IMG/VR virus record: IMGVR_UViG_3300025274_000060
Coordinates: 1-25,937 of that record
Direction: 5' to 3' (one strand)
Source of the DNA: a virus
Length of the DNA stretch: 25,937 nucleotides
Part shown: piece after piece, positions 15,314-23,297 of the stretch
Layout: the number at the start of each line of letters is the position of its first letter
Numbering within the stretch: the first letter of the stretch is position 1
Program-made: the position numbers and the translations under genes
The notes under the pieces: model-generated
What the model was told of the DNA's origin: nothing
Database searches by the model: none
Seen by the model: only the letters and a program-made list of their open reading frames with translations

Positions 15314-16338
15314 TGGCAATTTCAACAGCATCATATTCGTCATCAGCTTTTAAAATAGCGATAGCGGAACAGGATGCCTTCGGAACAGTAACTGCGGCTG
15401 GTGGTAACGCATATCATGCTTTAGATGTGGATTCGATTAGTTCACCATCATTGAATCTAAATCAAGCATTGGATGTACGATCTGGTAGTCGAGTATTACA
15501 GACAACGGACTTTTTTCATACGAAGGTCGGTGCAATCGCAGAAATCAGCGTATCAGGAACAGCAACAACTAATGCTCTTGATATATTACTTGAGAACATA
15601 ATGGGTGAAGCAGAAGGATCAGCGAGTGGTGTATATTCGTTCAATTCTAATGCTTCTGCTCAAAGTGTTGGATCGGGTGATTCATCTCAAGCTGGAACCT
15701 TGATTTCAATAGCGATGATCTCACCAATCACCGATATGGATTTAGGCTTTAAGGATTGTGTAGTAACGGCCTTATCACTTTCGGGTGATGCTGGAACAGA
15801 AGGCGGTAGGATTAAATTCTCTGCTACTTTTAAAACTGGATCAGCTGTAGATGGAACACAAGCTACAACAGTTGGTGCAGTAGATACTGCTTTCACAGCC
15901 GCATCTGAAAACTATACAATGAATTCATGGACTGCTGGATATAGGCAAATAGTTGGTGTTGCAGATTTGGTGATGAGTTCGTTTGCATTGAATCTTACTA
16001 ATGATGCAAACTTCTTGGGGCTTGTATCTACAGGATTTGAGACAATCTCAAGGGCTGGTGAATTCTCTGCTACTTTGGATGCTACCGTAAAATATGATGA
16101 TAAAGTTCAGGCATTCTTTGAGAACTTCCAGGATCAAGCAACTGGTGCATCAGAAGGGGCTACATTTTTGAACAATGATTCAGCTTTAACTGATGCCAAT
16201 TTTGGAATAAAAATAGCGGCTTCGGTTTTAACTAATGTGGCTTTCAATGAACAGGCTATGATGATGATGGATTTATCTGTGAAGGCGATTGGTTCTGGTG
16301 TTGCTTCAAGTACACCTCTTGTAGAAGTAGCCTGTTAA
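15313..16338 (+). CDS. major tail protein
   Basis: The 341-residue product is Ala/Ser/Thr/Gly-rich and dominated by beta-strand patterns (AIAEISVSGTATTNALDILL, GGRIKFSATFKTGSAVDG, SFALNLTNDANFLGLVS). That composition and its place between tail terminator and tail chaperone genes fit the tail-tube subunit. AAAGGGG at 15298-15304 precedes the start. There is no sheath gene next to it, which supports a non-contractile tail. The identification rests on context and composition. Confidence 0.78.
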   Translation: MAISTASYSSSAFKIAIAEQDAFGTVTAAGGNAYHALDVDSISSPSLNLNQALDVRSGSRVLQTTDFFHTKVGAIAEISVSGTATTNALDILLENIMGEAEGSASGVYSFNSNASAQSVGSGDSSQAGTLISIAMISPITDMDLGFKDCVVTALSLSGDAGTEGGRIKFSATFKTGSAVDGTQATTVGAVDTAFTAASENYTMNSWTAGYRQIVGVADLVMSSFALNLTNDANFLGLVSTGFETISRAGEFSATLDATVKYDDKVQAFFENFQDQATGASEGATFLNNDSALTDANFGIKIAASVLTNVAFNEQAMMMMDLSVKAIGSGVASSTPLVEVAC

Positions 16339-16354
16339 ACAATAAGGGGGGCAA

Positions 16355-16639
16355 ATGAAAATAGAAGTAGAAGGTCAGGAATTCCTGATAAAAGAAATTA
16401 GTTACTCGGATAAACTTGGATTGCAGGGTGAATTTGCGGATGTCTATAAAAACGGTACTGATAATGTTAGTCAAAAGGATTTCAATATCTTATTAGGACA
16501 TACCGCAGAAATTGCATTCAACAAGCCTGAAGATTTTTTGAAAGAACATGAATATGAATTTCAATTAAAAATTCTGATAGCTATCATGATGGAATATTTA
16601 GGATTGTCTGAATCAGCAAAAAAAGAAGATGGGGGTTAG
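16355..16639 (+). CDS. tail assembly chaperone (G-like)
   Basis: The 94-residue product (KIEVEGQEFLIKEISYSDKL, then helices ending LGLSESAKKEDGG) has the size, start after the major tail gene and acidic helical character of tail assembly chaperone G proteins. AAGGGGGG at 16343-16350 is a strong ribosome-binding site. Near its 3' end codons GCA AAA AAA contain the slippery heptamer A_AAA_AAA (16618-16624), at which a -1 shift enters the downstream frame. The chaperone pair coats the tape measure protein during tail assembly and is not in the virion. Confidence 0.8.
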   Translation: MKIEVEGQEFLIKEISYSDKLGLQGEFADVYKNGTDNVSQKDFNILLGHTAEIAFNKPEDFLKEHEYEFQLKILIAIMMEYLGLSESAKKEDGG

Positions 16640-17040
16640 CCTTTTGTGTGTGGTATTGGGTATTCCAACCGAAGCCACACGATCAATATTTATTTCCCTA
16701 TGTTGGCGAAACCCCCGTATCAAGAAAAATAAAGGAATTCAATCATGTTGATGACATCTTTGAAGAGGTTGCAGAAATATCAAATGCGAGTGATGGCAAA
16801 CGAACAATCGGGCAAGAACTATGGTATCTGATTCCTTTATTTGCAAATCCACAATATCTATTAAGCGATGAATCCTTCAATCTGATTAATGAATATCACT
16901 ACATCATTGACTACCATATCCCTTTGGGTTCAACCTTAGATGAAACTGATGCTCATAAATTGGAATACTTCACAATCATTAAAAATGAAATGGGTGTCGC
17001 CTTAAGACACCGACAGGAAAAAGATGCTAAAAAAAGATAA
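16355..17040 (+). CDS. tail assembly chaperone fusion (GT-like) by -1 frameshift
   Basis: Slippage at 16618-16624 would give 90 residues of the upstream frame joined to 138 residues of the -1 frame (228 in all), with junction SAKKRRWGLAFCVWYWVFQP. The -1 frame is open without a stop from the slippery site to 17040. The downstream part has no ATG or ribosome-binding site near its beginning; its first start codon is a bare GTG at 16648. As in lambda G/GT, only a small share of ribosomes should shift, fixing the G:GT ratio. No clear stimulatory hairpin was found downstream. Confidence 0.85.
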
Positions 17041-17044
17041 GAAT

Positions 17045-17119
17045 ATGGGGATCGGAGATTATCAATTATATGATGATCTTATGCACAGCCTCCCTTGTAA
17101 ACCGATCCCCAGAGTTTAA
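17045..17119 (+). CDS. possible 24-aa ORF before the tape measure gene
   Basis: ATG 17045 to TAA 17119 exactly fills the gap before the tape measure start and encodes 24 residues (MGIGDYQLYDDLMHSLPCKP, then IPRV). There is no good ribosome-binding site. The same DNA holds a perfect 10-bp inverted repeat (17046-17055 and 17102-17111). It could be a real leader peptide or only a chance frame within an RNA hairpin. Confidence 0.3.
   Translation: MGIGDYQLYDDLMHSLPCKPIPRV
17046..17111 (+). promoter_or_regulatory. long-range hairpin upstream of tape measure gene
   Basis: TGGGGATCGG at 17046-17055 is perfectly complementary to CCGATCCCCA at 17102-17111, enclosing a 46-nt loop and ending 10 bp before the tape measure ATG at 17122. 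It lacks a T-run, so it is not a terminator. It could stabilise the message or tune translation of the tape measure gene. Confidence 0.5.
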
Positions 17120-17121
17120 TT

Positions 17122-18648
17122 ATGGCAGATAAAAAACTAAATATAAAAGTCTCAACAACTGGTGCGAGTAAGTCACAGAAAAATTTAAAAGGTTTATCTG
17201 GATCAATAAAGACTTTAGGAAAAGCGGCATTAGCTACTGGTGCGGCTTATTTCGCTACAAGGGGATTAATAAACGGATTCAGTTCAGCATTGAGATTGGC
17301 TGGTGAACAGGAACAAGCTGAAAAGAAACTTGAAGTAGCATTGGGCAAGACATCAAAGGCATTATTAGATCATGCTTCTTCTTTACAGAAAGTGACTACT
17401 TTCGGTGATGAAGCTATCATTGGTGTCCAGTCCAGTTTAGCCGCATTCATAAAAAACGAAGATCAAATCAAGAAAGCAACAGAAGCCACATTAGATATGG
17501 CGGTTGCTATGGGGATGGATTTAAAAGCGGCTGGTGATTTAGTTGCAAAGACTCTTGGATCATCCACAAATGCCATGAGCCGTTATGGTATCCAGGTTGA
17601 AGGTGCAGTAGGATCAACAGAAAGACTTGAATCATTAACGAATAATGTTGCTACTCTTTTTGGTGGTCAGGCATCAGCACAAGCTGATACTTATGCTGGT
17701 TCTGTTCAACAGATGAAAAACTCTTTAGGTGATATGGCAGAACAGATTGGTGCAATCCTGATTCCAGCTTTCGAAAAATTAGAACCTCATTTAAGTCTTG
17801 CAATAGATTTCTGGGGTAAATATTTTGGAACACTTAAAGATGGTGATGCTATAAATAGTCAATTCTCTACACAAGTTCAAGCAATAGATAGACAAATAGA
17901 AAAACTAAATGGAAGAGTAGAATATCAATTAGCACTAATGCGAGACCAAGAGTCACTTAGGGAAAGAGCCATAATAGCCGAAAATAGCATTAGTAAGCAG
18001 AAGGCAGAAGAAATGCTGGCGATTGCAAATTTAAATGCTCAAATAAATAAATTAAATAATGCCAAAGAAACACAACTGAAAATAGAAAAAGCCTTAAACG
18101 AAACTACCCAATTAAATCTTCAATTAAGACAAGCCGAAATTGATATGGGGATTGAATATGTAAAAGTAATTGATGTTACTCGTGGTGCAATAAAAAACAA
18201 ATACGCAGAAGAAATGAAGGGAGCCGCATTATCTGGGCAATCTGCAATCGAAGCCATGAAATCAGTAGTTCGAGCAGAAACAATGGAAGCTGTAGCTGGT
18301 TATCTTGCGAGTGTATTAAAAACAGTTCCATTCCCAGCTAATTTAGTTCTGGCGGCCGCTGGTGGTGGAATCGTGGCTGGTCTTATGGATAAGGCAATGG
18401 GTGCTATTCCTAATAAATTCGCCACAGGAGCCGACTTTGTTACTTCTGGTGCTACACCTATGCTTGTAGGAGAAAGTGGCCCAGAACGCGTATCTGTCAC
18501 ACCCTTAACACCAGGAATGAATCAGAAAGGGCCTCAAGGAATTACATTAAATATAAGTGGCGGTTTAATAGATGATTCTTATGTAAGGAATGTTTTGATA
18601 CCAGCGTTGAATAAGGCCACATCTTTAGGAAGAAGGATTAATGCTTAG
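17122..18648 (+). CDS. tape measure protein
   Basis: This protein sets tail length and exits with the DNA. The 508-residue product has a basic N-terminus (KKLNIKVSTTGASKSQKNLK), a hydrophobic Gly/Ala segment at about 33-55, a long helical middle with coiled-coil runs (about 245-330) and a hydrophobic stretch near 400-425 (LVLAAAGGGIVAGLMDKAMG). The C-terminus carries the familiar tape measure ending KFATGADFVTSGATPMLVGE then SGPERVSVTPL. At about 1.5 angstrom per residue it predicts a tail near 75 nm. It overlaps the next gene by 8 bp. Confidence 0.92.
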   Translation: MADKKLNIKVSTTGASKSQKNLKGLSGSIKTLGKAALATGAAYFATRGLINGFSSALRLAGEQEQAEKKLEVALGKTSKALLDHASSLQKVTTFGDEAIIGVQSSLAAFIKNEDQIKKATEATLDMAVAMGMDLKAAGDLVAKTLGSSTNAMSRYGIQVEGAVGSTERLESLTNNVATLFGGQASAQADTYAGSVQQMKNSLGDMAEQIGAILIPAFEKLEPHLSLAIDFWGKYFGTLKDGDAINSQFSTQVQAIDRQIEKLNGRVEYQLALMRDQESLRERAIIAENSISKQKAEEMLAIANLNAQINKLNNAKETQLKIEKALNETTQLNLQLRQAEIDMGIEYVKVIDVTRGAIKNKYAEEMKGAALSGQSAIEAMKSVVRAETMEAVAGYLASVLKTVPFPANLVLAAAGGGIVAGLMDKAMGAIPNKFATGADFVTSGATPMLVGESGPERVSVTPLTPGMNQKGPQGITLNISGGLIDDSYVRNVLIPALNKATSLGRRINA

Positions 18649-20944
18649 TTTTGATTCGGCATTATCTAATGCACTCAAACTCGGTAATACAACAGCCTTC
18701 TGGGTTTTAAAACTATATTATAATGCGGAAGGTTCTGGTGATTTTATAGGGGTAAGTGATACTCACCGTGTAGATGGTTCTGATATATATTACGGCCTTG
18801 TTTCTTCATGGGGTAATTATTCTCAGTCTTTGGATTTTTTTAATTTTACAACTTCAACAGGGAATATGTCGGTTCGTTTAATCAATACGGATAAATCAAT
18901 TCAGGGCGGGCGATTCTCTGATCTGTTCAGCACTAATAATTTTGCAAATAGAAAATGGGAATTATTCTTAAATACATCTCAAGCGGGAACTTATGATACT
19001 GCTGTACGGATGATTGGAACGGGGATTATCTCAGGGAACATAAAATACGATACAAACTCTGTTTCATTATCATTATTAGATTTTGATTCTAAATATCATC
19101 AAGAACTTCCAACTACAGTAGTTGTATCGAGTACATATTCTAATGCACCTGAGAAAAATATCAATAAACCGATTCCAATGTTTTATGGTGATTGTCACGA
19201 TAAAGATTCAAGTAGTATTGGAACAATTCCTACATCTGGTGCTCAATTTGATCGCTATTATACAAAAGGAAAATTCCCCGCTATCATTACAGATAAATTT
19301 GATTCAACGAATGCAAATATAGAAGCTTTGGTAGATAATGAAACCCCGCACACATTGGATACTGAAAACATATATATGAAAGTTGATGATAATTTTGCGG
19401 TTTGTCTCAATACCACCCAATCTGGAAATAAAATAACGGTTAGTGATGTGGATTGGCGAGTCTATATTACACCAACTCATCATAATACTTATTCAAGTGG
19501 CACGAATTATGGACAGACAGTCAATCGTGATTTTAGGATTTCAGCACCATATACTTTATCAGCTTCAGATGGAACAGGCACAACAGGATGGCGTATTCCC
19601 AAGATACCAAAATTGGGTGAGTTTACAGACATAAAAGTTTTAATCGCACTCAGGGATATGGCAACTGACCCTGGTTCTACAATCAATGCTTTTTTTATAT
19701 CGAAAGCAGATGGAACATCTATAGCCGATTTATCTGGAAGCTGGAGTGACGGGAATGATGCAGATGTTACATCATCGAGCATAGCTGGACTCTATTCATC
19801 ACCTGAAAAAGATAGTTGGGATTTTGAAAATAGTTTCCTTTTGAAACTTACAGATGCGTCTGGTGATTCAAGTGTTAAGATTGCCGAAATAGCCCTTGAA
19901 ATACAATTTGAGCCAAGCCAGATATTTGAAAAGATTATAAGTGAACCACATGAAGTTACTATTGCATATTCTGAGTTTTATACATCTACTATTAATGAAG
20001 ATGGTGAACAAGTACCAAGCACAAGAAGATTAAACAGGACACGAAGCGTTCAAACCCCTGTTATTAGTGATTATATATATTTTTCAGGTAAAGGAAGAAA
20101 ATATCCTGCATTTATTGATGCTGATTCAAGAAACCAGGGATACAATGAAACTGATTTGATTGAAAATCCAGTCTATATTATTGAGGATGTTTTGAGAACA
20201 GAATTATCTCTTACTTCTTCTGAAATAGATTATGCTTCTTTTGATACTTCTGGCAATACGACAGACGGTTATTTAGGAGATATTTATGATGATGCTGTAG
20301 GTGATGTTAAGTTTGCTTTTTCTCAATATAAATTTATCAATTCAAAAGATTTCATAAGTAGAATATGTAAGCAGATTCTTTCATGGGTGTTTATAAGTGG
20401 TGATGGGAAATTTAAGATTAAGACACTTCGCAGAGTAGGGGATTATGATTCAGCAGATAAGACGATTGATTTCAATGATATAAATTTAAAATCTATTTCT
20501 AAAACTTCGTTGGGTGGAGTAAGAAATGATATTACAGTCAATTATAATTTTGATTATGGTGAGGATCAATTTTTATCGAATGCAAATCCCACAGCCGATT
20601 CCACAAGTAAAGGAACTACTGTTAATGGTTATAATGTTTCTGATGGCTTAAAATTAGAAATAGATGCAGACGTATTAGATGATGATACGGCGGGGGCGAC
20701 TTCAGGAAAAGGATTGGCCGATGCTTATATGACTATTTTCAAGGATAGGAAGGTTATTCTGGATTTTGATTGTATTCGCCCATTATATAATGATCTTGAG
20801 ATTGGCGATATTATTACATTTGATAATTGGGATACTAATTTAAAACTATATGGAACAGCATTCAGTTCTGATTATTTCATTGTCCAGGATATTGCAAAAA
20901 GACCAGAAGGCTGTTCCATAAAATCAATAAAGGTAGATGCATAA
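18641..20944 (+). CDS. tail tip/baseplate hub-like protein
   Basis: The 767-residue product directly follows the tape measure gene, the usual place for distal tail and hub proteins. The N-terminal ~200 residues show strand-rich segments (TAFWVLKLYY, YYGLVSSWGNYSQSLDFFNF) and a segment GNIKYDTNSVSLSLLDFDSK then KPIPMFYGD, which recalls hub-type proteins ('G.PIP..YG'). A C-terminal part (about 560-767) with FKIKTLRRVGDYDSADKTID and IGDIITFDNW resembles the last domain of such hubs. Its role is probably tail-tip scaffold and attachment platform. No enzymatic motif is seen. Confidence 0.7.
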   Translation: MLSFDSALSNALKLGNTTAFWVLKLYYNAEGSGDFIGVSDTHRVDGSDIYYGLVSSWGNYSQSLDFFNFTTSTGNMSVRLINTDKSIQGGRFSDLFSTNNFANRKWELFLNTSQAGTYDTAVRMIGTGIISGNIKYDTNSVSLSLLDFDSKYHQELPTTVVVSSTYSNAPEKNINKPIPMFYGDCHDKDSSSIGTIPTSGAQFDRYYTKGKFPAIITDKFDSTNANIEALVDNETPHTLDTENIYMKVDDNFAVCLNTTQSGNKITVSDVDWRVYITPTHHNTYSSGTNYGQTVNRDFRISAPYTLSASDGTGTTGWRIPKIPKLGEFTDIKVLIALRDMATDPGSTINAFFISKADGTSIADLSGSWSDGNDADVTSSSIAGLYSSPEKDSWDFENSFLLKLTDASGDSSVKIAEIALEIQFEPSQIFEKIISEPHEVTIAYSEFYTSTINEDGEQVPSTRRLNRTRSVQTPVISDYIYFSGKGRKYPAFIDADSRNQGYNETDLIENPVYIIEDVLRTELSLTSSEIDYASFDTSGNTTDGYLGDIYDDAVGDVKFAFSQYKFINSKDFISRICKQILSWVFISGDGKFKIKTLRRVGDYDSADKTIDFNDINLKSISKTSLGGVRNDITVNYNFDYGEDQFLSNANPTADSTSKGTTVNGYNVSDGLKLEIDADVLDDDTAGATSGKGLADAYMTIFKDRKVILDFDCIRPLYNDLEIGDIITFDNWDTNLKLYGTAFSSDYFIVQDIAKRPEGCSIKSIKVDA

Positions 20945-21996
20945 TGGCAAATCAAAATATAAGAATTCCAAGATTTTATCCTTGTTTGGCAAATCACAGG
21001 ATGGCAACTGGAACAGCTCAGAATGCCAACTTTGATTTGATGAGTGGCTCAAACTTAATCAGCACATTTACACAAGGCTCTGAGCCTGAATTATTTGATT
21101 TAAAGCCAATGAATCAATGTAGCTGGGATACATCTTCAAACACTACCTTACAAGATGACCATGTTTTAGTGAACATGGATACTGGCGGTGGATTCAATGT
21201 GGATTTTGTCGCAATATTAAATCATAATATGGCTACTGCTGATGCCAAGTTTAAAGTTGGGCATAGTGGTACTGAAACTGACGTGAATCGTGCTGATATG
21301 CCAACTGATACAGATATAGCGAGTGTGACCGAAGTAGTAAACGCAGACACAATTAATGGCAATGTTGTTACACCAGGAACAGATGGTTCTACCATTATCA
21401 CTTTCACAGCTTCAAGTAACAGATATTGGGGTATTCAATTTGAAGGTATCACGGGACAAACAAATACGGCGAGTGGAGATGGTAAGTTTGATACCGCTAA
21501 CGATTTAAAAATTGGTTGCGTAATCTTCGGTGAATTCTACGATATGCCGAGATCACCAGATTTAAGTGTGAATCGTTCTATCATGTATGATGGTGTCAAT
21601 GTACAAGAATCCGCTGGTGGACAAAGGTACGGTAATGCAAAGAATCGAGGTCGTAGATATGTAGGTACAGGCAATCAGACACCATTTGTACAGGCATCTC
21701 AAAGCTATTATGTATATGGTGGCAGAATGGCTTATGATATGAATTTTTCATACTTATCATCGGATGATGTTATGCCTTCAGATTACAAATCAGAAGTAAC
21801 TGGAAGTGATACAGTTGTAGCCGATGTTTGGAATAGGACGAGTGGTAATTTATTGCCTTTTATATTCACATCGGATGGTACTTCTACAGCAGAATCAGAT
21901 TATCTATTCGCAAGGTTTGGGCAAAATAGTCTTGATATGAGCCAAGTGGCTTTGGATACATTCAATATATCGCTTCGTCTTGAGGAAGAATTTTGA
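20944..21996 (+). CDS. tail protein at the end of the structural operon
   Basis: The 350-residue beta-rich product starts in a TAATG junction with the hub gene. It has short strand-turn patterns throughout (FNVDFVAILNHNM, STIITFTASSNRYWGIQFEG, CVIFGEFYDMPRSPDLSVNR) and a Tyr/Gly-rich middle (ASQSYYVYGGRMAYDMNFSY). The segment 'VLVNMDTGGGFNVDFVAILN ... NRYWGIQFEG' looks like a carbohydrate-binding-type jelly roll, suggesting a tail-tip or receptor-facing component. It is the last gene before a strong terminator. No exact family is recognised. Confidence 0.62.
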   Translation: MANQNIRIPRFYPCLANHRMATGTAQNANFDLMSGSNLISTFTQGSEPELFDLKPMNQCSWDTSSNTTLQDDHVLVNMDTGGGFNVDFVAILNHNMATADAKFKVGHSGTETDVNRADMPTDTDIASVTEVVNADTINGNVVTPGTDGSTIITFTASSNRYWGIQFEGITGQTNTASGDGKFDTANDLKIGCVIFGEFYDMPRSPDLSVNRSIMYDGVNVQESAGGQRYGNAKNRGRRYVGTGNQTPFVQASQSYYVYGGRMAYDMNFSYLSSDDVMPSDYKSEVTGSDTVVADVWNRTSGNLLPFIFTSDGTSTAESDYLFARFGQNSLDMSQVALDTFNISLRLEEEF

Positions 21997-22028
21997 TTTA
22001 ACATATCCATCATTCCTGTCAAATAAAG

Positions 22029-22054
22029 GCGGCCAGCAATGGTCGCTTTTTTTT
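22029..22054 (+). terminator. rho-independent terminator closing the structural operon
   Basis: The stem GCGGCC (22029-22034) pairs with GGTCGC (22041-22046; one G-T pair) around a 6-nt loop and is followed by eight T. It ends the long structural transcript 33 bp after the last tail gene and is followed at once by a promoter-like sequence. Confidence 0.92.
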
Positions 22055-22055
22055 C

Positions 22056-22084
22056 TTGTTTATTAACTGTTTGGATATTATACT
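22056..22084 (+). promoter_or_regulatory. sigma-70-type promoter for the early-type module
   Basis: TTGTTT (-35, 22056-22061) and TATACT (-10, 22079-22084, 5 of 6 consensus) are 17 bp apart, immediately after the terminator. A start site near 22091 would place the first GATGAGACA repeat at the very 5' end of the message. Confidence 0.6.
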
Positions 22085-22090
22085 CTGAAT

Positions 22091-22196
22091 GATGAGACAC
22101 TTAATAAACAAACATTACGACACACCAGGGGGGCTTCTCGGTCAACCGACCTATGTCTCATCGCATCCCAAGCCCCCCGTGTCAAAGGATGAGACA
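22091..22196 (+). promoter_or_regulatory. switch-like structured leader with GATGAGACA repeats
   Basis: The leader contains GATGAGACA at 22091-22099, its reverse complement TGTCTCATC at 22154-22162, and GATGAGACA again at 22188-22196 within the ribosome-binding site of the next gene. The inverted copy can pair with either direct copy (9 bp each), so it could hide or release that site. It sits in the loop of a strong hairpin: GACAC/GTGTC (22119-22123, 22179-22183) plus GGGGGGCTT/AAGCCCCCC (22128-22136, 22170-22178), with an inner TCGG-TCAA-CCGA hairpin. A DNA operator is the alternative reading. Confidence 0.65.
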
Positions 22197-22367
22197 ATGA
22201 AACAAACAATAATAAATAGCTTTATTGATAAATCAGTTAAAGCACCAAGTTATGAGCCAAATGAACTGACAAGGAAAAACTTTGGTGATTGGATAACTGC
22301 CAACCCTCTCGGCACATACAAAGAATGGAAAGAATATCTTGAACTATTAGTTAAGGGGGGTGAATGA
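22197..22367 (+). CDS. small hypothetical protein (56 aa)
   Basis: The frame is open from ATG 22089, but that codon lies at or before the predicted transcription start and its first 36 codons run through the structured leader. The ATG at 22197, with AAAGGA at 22184-22189, is preferred. The 56-residue product is helical and ends in KEWKEYLELLVKGGE. As first gene after the switch-like leader it would be the controlled one. Family not recognised. Confidence 0.55.
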   Translation: MKQTIINSFIDKSVKAPSYEPNELTRKNFGDWITANPLGTYKEWKEYLELLVKGGE

Positions 22368-22368
22368 T

Positions 22369-22590
22369 ATGAGATATACACTTGTATCACAAAGATTTGT
22401 TGGCGAACCACTTGAGGTTCACAATTCAGCCTGTTCGGATATATCAAAAAAAATAAAGAATGGTGCTTACGCCATATTGGAAAACACGACAAAAGAATCA
22501 TTATCAGATGAAATTAATTACCTTATTGAAAATGATCAAATCATAGAAAAAGACATCAAGCACTTTAATTGCTGTAAAGGGGGTGAGTGA
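22369..22590 (+). CDS. small hypothetical protein (73 aa)
   Basis: ATG 22369 is chosen because AAGGGGGGTGA lies at 22353-22363 at proper spacing; a GTG at 22360 lies inside that site. The 73-residue product has a beta-rich start (MRYTLVSQRFVGEPLEVHNS), helices and a C-terminal CC pair (HFNCCKGGE). It is one of a run of small coupled early-type genes. Its stop forms TGATG with the next start. Function unknown. Confidence 0.6.
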   Translation: MRYTLVSQRFVGEPLEVHNSACSDISKKIKNGAYAILENTTKESLSDEINYLIENDQIIEKDIKHFNCCKGGE

Positions 22591-22931
22591 TGAAACTAAT
22601 ATCTATCGGTAAAAAACTATCATGGGAATCATCTGAATTGGTGATTTTAAGATTATTAAAAAATAAATTATTATCAATCTATTCGGATACCGAATTGGAA
22701 TTAGACGGTTTGAATCATAGTCACTTAGTTGATCTTTTGAACAACGTCAGTATAAAAGTTGAAACCATAAACAAGATCATGGATCAGGAATTGGAAAGAT
22801 TAATTAAACGTGATTCGGATATTTTCAAAGATCATAGATGTTCACATTGTCAAAGTGATAAAATCTATGTTTGCGATCCTTGCATGGATATATGGGCTGA
22901 TGAAGTCAAGAGGGTGGCCCTGAATGGCTGA
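22590..22931 (+). CDS. small protein with C-terminal zinc ribbon
   Basis: The 113-residue product has a helical N-terminal region and a C-terminal CxxC-x7-CxxC pair (C84, C87, C95, C98: CSHCQSDKIYVCDPCMDIW), a likely zinc ribbon that could bind nucleic acid. AAAGGGGGTGAG at 22576-22587 supports ATG 22590 in a TGATG junction, rather than the GTG three bases earlier. Phage proteins of this sort may act as RNA- or DNA-binding regulators. No specific family is recognised. Confidence 0.62.
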   Translation: MKLISIGKKLSWESSELVILRLLKNKLLSIYSDTELELDGLNHSHLVDLLNNVSIKVETINKIMDQELERLIKRDSDIFKDHRCSHCQSDKIYVCDPCMDIWADEVKRVALNG

Positions 22932-23061
22932 GAACGTGAAATTTACTATCATAAAGCCCAAAACTATGAAAAGCCACATATATGTTAGGCTAATGAGGAA
23001 ACTCGTCAAAATCCTTGAAAAATTGGATGTTGGCGTTAAAATAAAAGAGGTGAAAATATGA
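22924..23061 (+). CDS. small basic protein (45 aa)
   Basis: ATG 22924 overlaps the upstream stop by 8 bp and the stop overlaps the next ATG (ATGA). The 45-residue product is strongly basic (MAENVKFTIIKPKTMKSHIY, then VRLMRKLVKILEKLDVGVKI) with two probable strands and one helix. The basic charge would suit a nucleic-acid-binding role, but nothing more can be said. Confidence 0.5.
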   Translation: MAENVKFTIIKPKTMKSHIYVRLMRKLVKILEKLDVGVKIKEVKI

Positions 23062-23297
23062 TTGTGCCATTTGATTTTAAATATCATGCTGAAATCCAAT
23101 ACGAAACTGAATTCGGTTTAGCCTTTTGTAATGCAAACGGGAATACAATGGATGAATTATTATGGGATATAGACTTTAGGTTCGATCAATACAAACACCG
23201 ATTGCCGCAATTATCTTTGGTTCTGAAAAATCCGAACGGCCAGAAGATCGATATTACTAAAGATGTATTAAAAAAACTAAAAAAGGGGGCATCATGA
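23058..23297 (+). CDS. hypothetical protein (79 aa)
   Basis: AAGAGGTGA at 23045-23053 precedes the ATG. The 79-residue product has strands (DFKYHAEIQYETEFGLAFCN), a helix (TMDELLWDIDFRFDQY) and a basic C-terminus (ITKDVLKKLKKGAS). Coupled to neighbours on both sides by ATGA overlaps. No family recognised. Confidence 0.6.
   Translation: MIVPFDFKYHAEIQYETEFGLAFCNANGNTMDELLWDIDFRFDQYKHRLPQLSLVLKNPNGQKIDITKDVLKKLKKGAS

Noticed and set aside
14912-15343. 143-codon open frame on the minus strand
   Set aside because: It is antisense to three well-ordered neck/tail genes and its product is a poorly composed Phe/Ile-rich sequence without a known motif.
16648-17040. Independent gene starting at GTG 16648
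   Set aside because: No ribosome-binding site, no ATG, and the frame is open back to the A_AAA_AAA slippery site in exactly the -1 register, so a frameshift product explains it better.
22091-22162. A second tRNA-like candidate: 72 nt bounded by GATGAGA and TCTCATC
   Set aside because: The ends pair over 7 bp, but no D-, anticodon or T-arm forms at the required positions, and a competing 14-bp hairpin (22119-22183) crosses the proposed acceptor stem.
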